DNA from: CAZESH01 sp964514665
Lineage (GTDB): Bacteria; Bacillota; Bacilli; Paenibacillales; KCTC-25726
Assembly: GCA_964514665.1 (NCBI GenBank)
Contig: CAZESH010000004.1
Location: 1 to 43,075, forward strand
DNA length: 43,075 nucleotides
Direction: 5' to 3'
Part shown: piece by piece, positions 1 through 6,809 of the stretch
Layout: each line of letters opens with the position of its first letter
Position numbering within the stretch: the first letter of the stretch is position 1
Translations under genes and position numbers: made by a program
The notes under the pieces: model-generated
Databases searched by the model: none
Told to the model about the DNA's origin: nothing
The model's input: the letters and a program-made list of their open reading frames with translations, nothing else

Positions 1-188
1 TAACAATTCCTAGAAATGAGCGGACTATATTTTCTGTAGCCAGAGGGGCGACGGCTAGCGTAGAAAGAAAAATGACTGCCGTCAAATCATGCGGAGCCAA
101 TTGAGCCAGAGCGGCTTTTCCCATTAAACGAATGGCAATCAGGGAAACCACGAATAACAAAATTACTTTGCCCAAATATAACCACATC
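1..188 (-). CDS. DUF421 (YetF-like) membrane protein, partial
   Basis: The first 62 codons of a gene that continues beyond the left edge. The start ATG is at 188-186, preceded by AAAGGATTGATCAAAG, a modest ribosome site. The visible protein opens with a hydrophobic helix (LGKVILLFVVSLIAIRLMGK) and a second membrane segment around residues 38-50. The RLMGK followed by LAQLAPHDLTAVIFL pattern is typical of the DUF421/YetF family of small Bacillus membrane proteins. The gene lies downstream of a DUF1657 gene on the same strand, the arrangement found at the end of spoVA2mob-type operons expressed in the forespore. Its molecular role is not settled; DUF421 proteins have been linked to spore membrane properties and heat resistance. 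The family call is fairly safe, the sporulation role is inferred. Confidence 0.75.
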
Positions 189-222
189 TTTGATCAATCC
201 TTTTATGTAATGTTATAAATAA

Positions 223-246
223 GCCATGTGTCCGAACACATGGCTG
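223..246 (-). terminator. Strong stem-loop between DUF1657 and DUF421 genes
   Basis: A perfect 10-bp inverted repeat (AGCCATGTGT / ACACATGGCT) with a 4-base loop lies between the two minus-strand genes. On the minus strand it is followed by TTATTTATAA, a poor U-tract, so it may be a leaky terminator or a processing/stability element that lowers expression of the downstream DUF421 gene. Confidence 0.5.
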
Positions 247-252
247 CTTTTG

Positions 253-459
253 TTATAAACTTTTGTATTGCGGTTCTTCATTTTCAATTTGTTTTATCCG
301 CGGGTTAACTTGATCGATGATATTCTGAGTTTGTTGTGCGGCATTCGTAAATAATGTTTTTGCCTGTTGATTCTGGGTATTCAATGCAAATGTTTCAAAA
401 TTCGCTTGTGCACTTTTTAATGAAGAAACTGCTGTTTTTAATTGTGATATAACGGTCAT
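253..459 (-). CDS. DUF1657 domain-containing protein
   Basis: A 68-residue, glutamine- and alanine-rich, probably all-helical soluble protein. The pattern of an N-terminal T-V-x-x-Q-L-K start, a central AQANFETFAL segment, and AQQTQNIIDQVNPRI near the C-terminus matches the DUF1657 family, small proteins (about 65-70 residues) found in spoVA-type operons of Bacilli. The start is well supported by GGAGGTG, 7 bases upstream of the ATG at 459-457. It lies upstream of, and co-directional with, the DUF421 gene, separated by a stem-loop. DUF1657 and DUF421 occur together, sometimes fused as the 2Duf protein that raises spore heat resistance. No catalytic residues are visible. Family assignment is strong, role inferred. 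Confidence 0.85.
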   Translation of the reverse strand: MTVISQLKTAVSSLKSAQANFETFALNTQNQQAKTLFTNAAQQTQNIIDQVNPRIKQIENEEPQYKSL

Positions 460-622
460 TCACTTTCACCTCCATTGATTTACCACTTTCTTAATATGTC
501 ATTTATGCAAAAAATAAATAAAAGGAAAATTAAACCTTATAGTAAATTTGACGATAATTTAGCCTTTTCATTGTCAAAGAAAACAAAAACTCATGAATAA
601 TCTTGCATTTATGTAATATGCT

Positions 623-639
623 TGTTATAAAACATAACA
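623..639 (+). promoter_or_regulatory. TnrA/GlnR nitrogen box upstream of Rieske gene
   Basis: TGTTATAAAACATAACA is a perfect match to TGTNA-N7-TNACA, the box bound by the nitrogen regulators TnrA and GlnR in Bacilli; the six outer bases on each side form a perfect inverted repeat. Its centre (631) is about 50 bp upstream of a weak -10-like TATCGC (672-677), and no good -35 is visible, consistent with an activator-dependent promoter for the gene at 723. The stretch 460-722 holds no other gene I can support. Confidence 0.75.
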
Positions 640-722
640 TATAGTTGTTCTTCATATCGCAGTGTTGTTCCTATCGCGTTGTTAAGGCCGGGGCTTTCCG
701 GGATGAACAGGAGGAGATGTAA

Positions 723-1775
723 ATGAAAGCGGAGCATGAAATCAAATCTTCCACAGAGATCATGAAGCCTCCCAGAGCATGTACCTTCACGGAGTCGGAC
801 TGGCAGGTTTTGTCTAAATTCTGGTATCCGGTAGCACGCTCGGATGAAGTGTCGGAAACGCCTCTGGCTATCAAACTTCTGGACGTGGATCTTGTAGCTT
901 ACCGGGCAAACGGGGCTGCGGTTGTCGCGCGCGACCTGTGCGTTCATCGCGGCACGCCGCTCAGCATGGGATGGGTGGAAGGGGCGGAGATTGTTTGCCC
1001 GTATCACGGTTTTCGATTTGGCACTGACGGATACTGCAAAGCCATTCCGGCACATCCGTCCGGGGGAATTTCTGCGCGGTTGAAAATTTCCGTTTATCCG
1101 GCTGTCGAGCGGTACGGGCTGGTATGGACCTCTCTGGCTGCCGAGAAAGAGAATATTCCGCCGTTTCCGGCGTGGGAGGACGATGATTATCAAAATATTC
1201 TTCCGCCGACCGTCGATATCGGAGGTTCAAGCGGACGGCAAATGGAAGGCTTTCTGGATGTGGCGCATTTTGCCTGGGTGCATGCCGAATCATTTGCGGA
1301 TCGGAATAATCCTTTTGTTCCCGCCTACCGGGTGGACGTGACGGATTACGGCCTGCAAGCGGCATATGTAAGCACGGTCAGCAATTATCCGAAGGGCATG
1401 CAGCATCTGGCTCCGGCGGATTTCAAATGGCTTCGCGTTTACGACGTTTTTCCGCCGTTTGCGGCCCGTCTTACGATTCATTTTCCCCAGGGAGGAAAAC
1501 TGTGGATTTTGAATGCGGCTTGTCCGGTTTCGGCAAGAAAAACCCGGCTGTTCGTGCCGATCGCAAGAAATTTTGACAAAGAATCGTCTTTGGAGGATGT
1601 TTACGCGTTCAACATGAAAATTTTCCATGAGGACAAAGCGATTGTGGAAGCTCAAAAACCGGAGGATCTGCCGCTTGATTTGCAGGAAGAAACCCATATC
1701 GCCGCCGACCGCACCTCGGTTGCTTACAGGCAGGCTCTTAAGCGGCTGGGGCTTGGAGAGCTGTATACAAGCTGA
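723..1775 (+). CDS. Rieske 2Fe-2S oxygenase, alpha subunit (first copy)
   Basis: A 350-residue terminal oxygenase of the Rieske non-heme iron family, expected to hydroxylate or demethylate a ring substrate using O2 and two electrons. The Rieske cluster ligands are C73-x-H75 and C92-x2-H95 (CVHRG and CPYHG). The mononuclear iron site is D179-x2-H182-x4-H187 (DVAHFAWVH). Length is usual for single-component-type alpha subunits of the vanillate demethylase or phenoxybenzoate dioxygenase class. The start has AGGAGGAG 9 bases upstream. No ferredoxin or reductase gene is adjacent. It is a single-gene unit behind a nitrogen box and upstream of the pucR-like gene, so a role in purine oxidation is plausible: the Klebsiella HpxDE Rieske system oxidises hypoxanthine, and no xanthine dehydrogenase is present in this window. 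The substrate remains unknown. Confidence 0.85.
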   Translation: MKAEHEIKSSTEIMKPPRACTFTESDWQVLSKFWYPVARSDEVSETPLAIKLLDVDLVAYRANGAAVVARDLCVHRGTPLSMGWVEGAEIVCPYHGFRFGTDGYCKAIPAHPSGGISARLKISVYPAVERYGLVWTSLAAEKENIPPFPAWEDDDYQNILPPTVDIGGSSGRQMEGFLDVAHFAWVHAESFADRNNPFVPAYRVDVTDYGLQAAYVSTVSNYPKGMQHLAPADFKWLRVYDVFPPFAARLTIHFPQGGKLWILNAACPVSARKTRLFVPIARNFDKESSLEDVYAFNMKIFHEDKAIVEAQKPEDLPLDLQEETHIAADRTSVAYRQALKRLGLGELYTS

Positions 1776-1859
1776 TGTGAACCTTCATTTGCTAGAGGAT
1801 CACGATCATGGAGAAGGGGAGGCAAGAAGAACGGGAATTCGGTTTGCGACCGTAAATAA

Positions 1860-1876
1860 TGTCATTAAACATAACA
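1860..1876 (+). promoter_or_regulatory. TnrA/GlnR nitrogen box upstream of pucR-like gene
   Basis: TGTCATTAAACATAACA matches TGTNA-N7-TNACA perfectly. Its centre (1868) lies about 51 bp upstream of the predicted transcription start near 1919, the distance described for TnrA-activated promoters in Bacillus subtilis. Confidence 0.8.
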
Positions 1877-1883
1877 TAAATGA

Positions 1884-1912
1884 TTGATATGTTGTTCCGT
1901 TCATCATAAAAT
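1884..1912 (+). promoter_or_regulatory. SigA-type promoter for pucR-like gene and purine operon
   Basis: -35 TTGATA (1884-1889), 17-bp spacer, -10 TAAAAT (1907-1912), each one base from consensus. It lies directly downstream of the nitrogen box and about 66 bases upstream of the chosen start codon. It probably drives the regulator and, because no terminator or gap follows, the purine genes to 10733. Confidence 0.7.
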
Positions 1913-1977
1913 GTAAATATATATAACAAATATATTACAATTATTGAATGGGAGTGACATTTTTAGGAGGTAGCGCC

Positions 1978-3618
1978 ATGCATCTGACCGTTGAGCAAGC
2001 CTTATCTGTTTATCCTCTGTCGGAAGGGAAGCTGATTGCCGGAACTGCAGGGAAAAATCGCGTGGTCAAGTCGATTAATGTTATGGATGCGCCGGATATC
2101 TCGGATTGGATCAAGGAAGGGGAAATGCTGTTTACTACCGCTTATTTAATCAAGGACAGCCCGAACGATGCTGCCGAGCTGCTGGGCAAACTGAATCGCC
2201 GGGGATGCTCCGGCCTGGGGATCAAGCTGGGGAGATTTTGGGAAGCGATTCCCGAAAATCTGATCGAGCAGGCGAATCATTTAAGTTTTCCGCTTATCGA
2301 ACTGCCGTTTCAATTCACGTTTTCCGATCAAATGAAAGGACTTTTTCAAGATGAAATGAAGAGAAGCACCATGCTTTTGGAAGAAACCTTGGAGAAGCAG
2401 ATTCGCTTGATGCGATGCGCACTGCAGTTCGAACCCAGCCGTTCTTTGTTCGATTCGGTGGCGGAGGTCATAGGTTGTGCGATGGCCATTGTCGGCTCCA
2501 GAGGGCAAATGCTCTATAATTCATCGGATATTGACGATGAGTCGCTGCTTTACCAATGGCCTTGGCCGCTTCATAAAAGGTGGATCAAGCATCAAAGCTT
2601 GCATTCATTCCGGATTCCGCTGATGAATCAGGATTTATGCACGGGGTTTGTTTATTTCTTCAATCCGCATCTGTTCTTGTCGACCGTCGAAGAAGGACTG
2701 TACATTCAAACCGCCGAACTGATTTCGCACCACATGAATTTCAAATATGAAGATTATTTCGAGCATTCGGTGCAAAAGGATTTCGGCATGGTGATCAAGC
2801 ATTTTCTCAAGCATGCCCTGCCTGTCGAGACGGTGATCGATTACATCGAACGCTGGGAAATGGATTGGCTGCAGCAGGGATACCGCTGCGTCTTGGTTGA
2901 TTTTCCGCTGGAATTTGACTCGAGGCTGCGGATGGAACGTTTAAACGGATTGAAATCGCAATTTTTGTACAATGCGCGCATGCAAGCGTTGAAGGGGATA
3001 CATGTCGTTTTGGAAGACGGGCTGCTGACCGTGATTCCGGATGTCGAAAAGGGAACGGATGCAGTCGGACTCCAGGAAGCGCTGGATTCCTGTTTTGCCG
3101 GCATGGGGATGGGCGGGAGGAATATGCCGAAAGCGGCCATTTGCACGAGAAAAAAACGGATTCACCGGCTGGCGGATGCATTCCAGGAGTGCCAGGATAC
3201 GCTCAGGCTTGCAAAGGATTGGGAAATCGGAGATCAGGTTGTGAGCTACGAAATGCTTGATCTTGCCCTGGTTTTCGAACGGGTATCGCGGGACAGGATG
3301 CGCAAGTACTGCGATCATTGGCTGGGAGGGCTGCTGCATAAGGAGCCCAGTTACGTCAATGAAATGCTGAAAACGCTGGAAACTTATTTGGAATGCGACG
3401 GACAGCTGAATGAAACGGCAAAGAAGCTTTTCATTCATCGCAATACCGCTACGTATCGAATTGAAAAATTAAGCGAGCTTTTGGATGTTGATTTCAAGAA
3501 GATCAATGATTTGATAAGGCTGAAAATCGCTTTTTTGTTTCGTCGAATGCTGCTGCGCGAAATGAATGCAGCGGAGAACGGGCTTTATGGGACGAACAAC
3601 AAGGAGAGGATACCATGA
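1978..3618 (+). CDS. pucR: PucR-family transcriptional regulator
   Basis: A 546-residue regulator. The N-terminal ~120 residues form the PucR ligand-sensing domain (LTVEQAL at the start, then a segment with ISDWIKEGEMLFTTAY). The C-terminal ~80 residues hold the PucR/CdaR-type helix-turn-helix (LNETAKKLFIHRNTATYRI). ATG 1978 is preferred over an in-frame ATG at 1948 because AGGAGG sits at 1965-1970 and the conserved domain starts right after it. The gene ends in an ATGA overlap with the deaminase gene, so it is translationally coupled to the purine operon it probably controls. In B. subtilis PucR activates purine catabolism in response to ureide intermediates. Its own promoter carries a TnrA/GlnR box, giving nested nitrogen and substrate control. 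Several PucR paralogues usually exist, so the symbol rests on context. Confidence 0.85.
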   Translation: MHLTVEQALSVYPLSEGKLIAGTAGKNRVVKSINVMDAPDISDWIKEGEMLFTTAYLIKDSPNDAAELLGKLNRRGCSGLGIKLGRFWEAIPENLIEQANHLSFPLIELPFQFTFSDQMKGLFQDEMKRSTMLLEETLEKQIRLMRCALQFEPSRSLFDSVAEVIGCAMAIVGSRGQMLYNSSDIDDESLLYQWPWPLHKRWIKHQSLHSFRIPLMNQDLCTGFVYFFNPHLFLSTVEEGLYIQTAELISHHMNFKYEDYFEHSVQKDFGMVIKHFLKHALPVETVIDYIERWEMDWLQQGYRCVLVDFPLEFDSRLRMERLNGLKSQFLYNARMQALKGIHVVLEDGLLTVIPDVEKGTDAVGLQEALDSCFAGMGMGGRNMPKAAICTRKKRIHRLADAFQECQDTLRLAKDWEIGDQVVSYEMLDLALVFERVSRDRMRKYCDHWLGGLLHKEPSYVNEMLKTLETYLECDGQLNETAKKLFIHRNTATYRIEKLSELLDVDFKKINDLIRLKIAFLFRRMLLREMNAAENGLYGTNNKERIP

Positions 3619-4934
3619 TTACACTTATCCGCAACGCCGTCATCATGACGATGAATGCAAAAGACGAAGTGATTGCCGGTGACGTTCTGTTTGAGAATAA
3701 CCGAATAAAAAAAATCGCGTCGGGAATCAGCGATCGTGCCGACCGCGTTATCGAAGCCGGGGGCAAGGTATTGCTGCCCGGTTTTGTACAAACGCATATT
3801 CATTTGTGTCAAACGTTGTTTCGCGGCAGAGCGGATGACTTGGCTTTAATCGATTGGTTGAAGGAGCGCATCTGGCCGCTTGAAGCGGCGCACGACGAGG
3901 AATCCGTATACTACTCCGCCCTGCTCGGGATTGGAGAATTGATTCGCAGCGGGACGACGACGATTCTTGACATGGAAACGGTACGTTATACGGATGCGGC
4001 ATTCCGGGCGATTGAAGAAAGCGGCATTCGCGCCTTTTCCGGCAAAGTGATGATGGATCATGGGGAGGAGCTGCCTGAAGCGCTGATGGAAAAGACGGAG
4101 ACGTCGCTGCAGATGAGCGTGGATTTATTGGAAAAGTGGGATGGTGCGGCGAACGGGCGAATCCGTTATGCGTTTTGCCCGCGTTTCGTCGTATCCTGCA
4201 CGGAGCGCCTTTTGACCGAGGTGCGCGATCTGGCGGCAAGCTACGAGGTGAAAGTGCATACGCACGCTTCCGAAAATCAGCAGGAAATCGCCATCGTTGA
4301 AGCGGAACGGGGAATGCGCAATGTCGTTTACCTTGATCATCTCGGATTGGCTCGTCCCAATCTGATTTTGGCGCACAGCATATGGCTGGACGATGATGAG
4401 AAACGGATCATTCGCGAGAGGGGCGTAAAGGTGACGCATTGTCCGGGTTCGAATATGAAGCTGGCTTCCGGGATAGCCGAAGTGCCCGCTTTGCTTTGCG
4501 ACGGCGTGGCGGTGGGGATCGGCGCGGACGGAGCGCCGTGCAACAATAATTTGGATATGTTTCAAGAAATGAGATTGACCGCCTTCATGCAAAAGGTGAA
4601 TCACGGACCGACGGTAATGAATGCGCCGACCGTTTTGCGGATGGCCACTATGGGAGGCGCGCAAGTGCTCGGCTTGGAGAATGAAATCGGCAGTATCGAG
4701 GTTGGCAAGCTGGCTGATCTGCAGCTGCTGGATCTGGAGGATTTTCATGTGTATCCGTCGTTTGATGCGGATTGGCATTCCAGAGTGGTTTATGCCGCAA
4801 CGAGGGGGGATGTCGAAACGGTTTGGATAGACGGTCAAATCGTGATGGAAGGGAAAAAGGTTAAAACCGTCGACAAAAGCCATGTGCTAAAGCAATCGGA
4901 CCGGGTGCTGAAACGGCTGTTGACGAGGTTATGA
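3615..4934 (+). CDS. Guanine/8-oxoguanine deaminase-like amidohydrolase
   Basis: A 439-residue cytosolic amidohydrolase of the AtzB/TrzA/SAH-deaminase branch, which hydrolyses exocyclic amino groups of purines and triazines. Metal and catalytic residues are in place: H61-x-H63 (THIHLCQTLFRG), H217 and E220 (HTHASE), H254 (AHSIW), H275 and D305 (GADGAP). As the first enzyme gene of the uric-acid operon, a guanine deaminase (giving xanthine) or 8-oxoguanine deaminase (giving urate directly) is most likely. The second option fits the next enzyme being uricase and the absence of xanthine dehydrogenase here. ATGA overlaps join it to both neighbours. A 5'-deoxyadenosine/SAH deaminase activity cannot be ruled out by sequence alone. 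The family is sure, the substrate is inferred. Confidence 0.8.
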   Translation: MITLIRNAVIMTMNAKDEVIAGDVLFENNRIKKIASGISDRADRVIEAGGKVLLPGFVQTHIHLCQTLFRGRADDLALIDWLKERIWPLEAAHDEESVYYSALLGIGELIRSGTTTILDMETVRYTDAAFRAIEESGIRAFSGKVMMDHGEELPEALMEKTETSLQMSVDLLEKWDGAANGRIRYAFCPRFVVSCTERLLTEVRDLAASYEVKVHTHASENQQEIAIVEAERGMRNVVYLDHLGLARPNLILAHSIWLDDDEKRIIRERGVKVTHCPGSNMKLASGIAEVPALLCDGVAVGIGADGAPCNNNLDMFQEMRLTAFMQKVNHGPTVMNAPTVLRMATMGGAQVLGLENEIGSIEVGKLADLQLLDLEDFHVYPSFDADWHSRVVYAATRGDVETVWIDGQIVMEGKKVKTVDKSHVLKQSDRVLKRLLTRL

Positions 4935-5437
4935 AGCATGCCATCGGCGAAATCAACGAATGGAACCAGCAGCGATTTGTGCAAATGCTGGGGGAGGTTT
5001 TCGAACGGTCGCCATGGGTGGCTGAACAGGCGTGGCATGCGCGGCCTTTCGAATCGGTCGGACAGCTTCACGCGGCCATGCTGCGTGTTGTCAAACATTC
5101 ATCCGACGACAGCATACTCGGTTTGTTGAAGGCTCATCCCGATCTGGCCACCCGCTTGGAGATCAGTGAATACTCGGTCGGCGAGCAGCAGGGCGCAGGT
5201 CTGGACCGGCTGACTGCCCAAGAATACGAATGGTTTTCCCGATATAACCGTGCCTATAAAGAAAAATTCGGATTTCCCTTCATTTTTGCCGTTGCCGGAA
5301 AATCCAAGGATGAAGTGATCGCTGAAATGAAGCGTCGAATCGCTAATGATGCAAGCGCCGAACGCGACAGTGCGATGAAGGAAATCGGACGCATCACGCG
5401 CATTCGCTTGCATCGTCTAATTAAACATACAAAATGA
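4931..5437 (+). CDS. uraD: OHCU decarboxylase
   Basis: A 168-residue enzyme that decarboxylates 2-oxo-4-hydroxy-4-carboxy-5-ureidoimidazoline to S-allantoin, the third step after urate oxidation. It has the family hallmarks KAHPDLA with catalytic-type His69, EQQGAGLD (85-92), and the conserved FGFPFIFAVAGKS segment. Length is normal for the stand-alone protein. In B. subtilis this domain is fused to the N-terminus of uricase as PucL; here it is a separate reading frame whose stop overlaps a possible upstream ATG of the uricase gene. It overlaps the deaminase gene by ATGA, indicating tight operon coupling. Confidence 0.93.
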   Translation: MKHAIGEINEWNQQRFVQMLGEVFERSPWVAEQAWHARPFESVGQLHAAMLRVVKHSSDDSILGLLKAHPDLATRLEISEYSVGEQQGAGLDRLTAQEYEWFSRYNRAYKEKFGFPFIFAVAGKSKDEVIAEMKRRIANDASAERDSAMKEIGRITRIRLHRLIKHTK

Positions 5438-5457
5438 GAGGGAAAGGAAGATTCGTT

Positions 5458-6420
5458 ATGCTGACACTCAAATCCGGACGCACGCTCTATTATGGCAAAG
5501 GGGATGTGCTTGTTTACCGCACTTATGCCAAGCCGCTGCAGGCTTCGCCCATTCCGGAATCGGACTATGCCGGAAACGACAATATCATATTCGCCCATAA
5601 CATCAAGTTTTCCGTAAGCAGCGAGGAACTGCTCGCTTCCTTCACGGAAGGAAACAACGAAAAGGTTGTGGCCACGGATTCGATGAAAAATTTCATTCTG
5701 CGTCAAACGGCTCTTTTTGAGGGCGGTACGACCGAAGCTTTGCTGGAATTTCTGAGCAGGTGTTTTTTTGATACTTATCCGCACATTGCCGCAATCGAGA
5801 TCAGCGCCGACCGGATTTCTTTTCAGACATTGAAAGTTCCCGGCAAAAACGGATTTGTCGACAATGAACTGGTGTTTCGCCGTTCGCACAACGATCATGC
5901 CGGCGCCGCCTTGGAGCTTGTCCGTACAGCGGATGGCGTTCGGATAGCCAACCATTTGTGCGGCTTGTCCGATTTGCAGTTGATCAAGGTGAGCGGAAGC
6001 TCTTTTTATGGCTTTATCAGGGATGATTATACCACTTTGCCGGAGAGCTATGACCGGCCGCTTTTTATATTTTTGGATATTTTCTGGCGCTACGCGCAAG
6101 CGGAGGATTCGCTGGACTCCGAATCGGGCCGGTATGTTGCGGCGGAGCAAATACGCGATATTGCCCATACCGTCTTCCATGATTTCACGACGCCGTCGAT
6201 CCAGCATTTGATTTGGCTGATCGGCAGACGAATATTGACCCGTTTCCCGCAGCTGGAGGAAGTCCGCTTTGAATCGAACAACCGGACCTGGGAAACCGTG
6301 GTCGAAGGTGCGGAGAAAAAGTCGGCGGGTGTGTACACGGAACCGCGGCCGCCCTATGGGTTCCAAGGCTTTACTTTGACAAGAGACGACCTGGATGCAC
6401 TGCCGGAGAATCCGCAATGA
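5458..6420 (+). CDS. pucL: Urate oxidase (cofactor-independent uricase)
   Basis: A 320-residue tunnelling-fold enzyme that oxidises urate with O2 to 5-hydroxyisourate. Signatures include YYGKGDVLVYRTYAKPL near the N-terminus (catalytic Lys14), VATDSMKNF with Thr73, and QLIKVSGSSFYGFIRDDYTT, RYVAAEQIRDIA and YTEPRPPYGFQ further on. The protein aligns end to end with what I recall of Bacillus uricases. An in-frame ATG at 5434 would overlap the uraD stop, but ATG 5458 is preferred because AAGGAAG lies 7 bases before it and the homology starts there. B. subtilis carries this as the C-terminal part of PucL; the two activities are split here. It ends in an ATGA overlap with the HIU hydrolase gene. 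Confidence 0.95.
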   Translation: MLTLKSGRTLYYGKGDVLVYRTYAKPLQASPIPESDYAGNDNIIFAHNIKFSVSSEELLASFTEGNNEKVVATDSMKNFILRQTALFEGGTTEALLEFLSRCFFDTYPHIAAIEISADRISFQTLKVPGKNGFVDNELVFRRSHNDHAGAALELVRTADGVRIANHLCGLSDLQLIKVSGSSFYGFIRDDYTTLPESYDRPLFIFLDIFWRYAQAEDSLDSESGRYVAAEQIRDIAHTVFHDFTTPSIQHLIWLIGRRILTRFPQLEEVRFESNNRTWETVVEGAEKKSAGVYTEPRPPYGFQGFTLTRDDLDALPENPQ

Positions 6421-6785
6421 AAGGGCGATTGACGACGCATGTGCTTGATCTGTCAAACGGCGGGCCGGCTGTTGGGATGATTGTGCAGCTTTGGAAGGGG
6501 TCGGAGCATGCGGGCAAGCTGCTGATTGAAACGCAAACCAATGCGGACGGCCGATTAAACCGTCCGCTGCTGGAAAATGGCGAATTGGAACGGGGGACAT
6601 ACGAACTGGTCTTTTTTGCGGGGGATTACTTTCGGGGGACTTCTTCAATAACAGGCTTTCAGAAGGCGGGGGAAATGTTCCTGGAACGGATACCGATTCG
6701 ATTTAGCGTGGTGGATCCTGGCGCACACTATCATGTTCCTCTGCTTGTATCCATTGGAGGATACAGCGCTTATCGGGGAAATTGA
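6417..6785 (+). CDS. uraH: 5-hydroxyisourate hydrolase (transthyretin-related)
   Basis: A 122-residue transthyretin-like tetrameric enzyme that opens the ring of 5-hydroxyisourate to give OHCU. The N-terminal RLTTHVLDL contains the catalytic His8, and HYHVPLLVS is conserved near residue 104. The protein ends in YRGN. HIU hydrolases normally end in YRGS (or T), and the terminal residues help build the active site, so the final Asn is an unusual variant; the DNA is clear (TATCGGGGAAATTGA). Start by ATGA overlap with the uricase gene. The gene sits in the expected pathway order between uricase and allantoinase. An inactive transthyretin relative is unlikely in this context. Confidence 0.92.
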   Translation: MKGRLTTHVLDLSNGGPAVGMIVQLWKGSEHAGKLLIETQTNADGRLNRPLLENGELERGTYELVFFAGDYFRGTSSITGFQKAGEMFLERIPIRFSVVDPGAHYHVPLLVSIGGYSAYRGN

Positions 6786-6809
6786 GGAGATTAGGAGGAG
6801 GGGAAGGGT

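Noticed and set aside
1948..1977. Upstream in-frame ATG for the PucR-like gene
   Set aside because: The AGGAGG at 1965-1970 lies downstream of it and serves ATG 1978, where the conserved domain begins.
6360..6390. Gly in place of His or Cys just after GFQ in the uricase C-terminus, first taken as a lost catalytic residue
   Set aside because: This position appears variable among Bacillus uricases as I recall them (His in one, Cys in another), so a loss of function is not supported.
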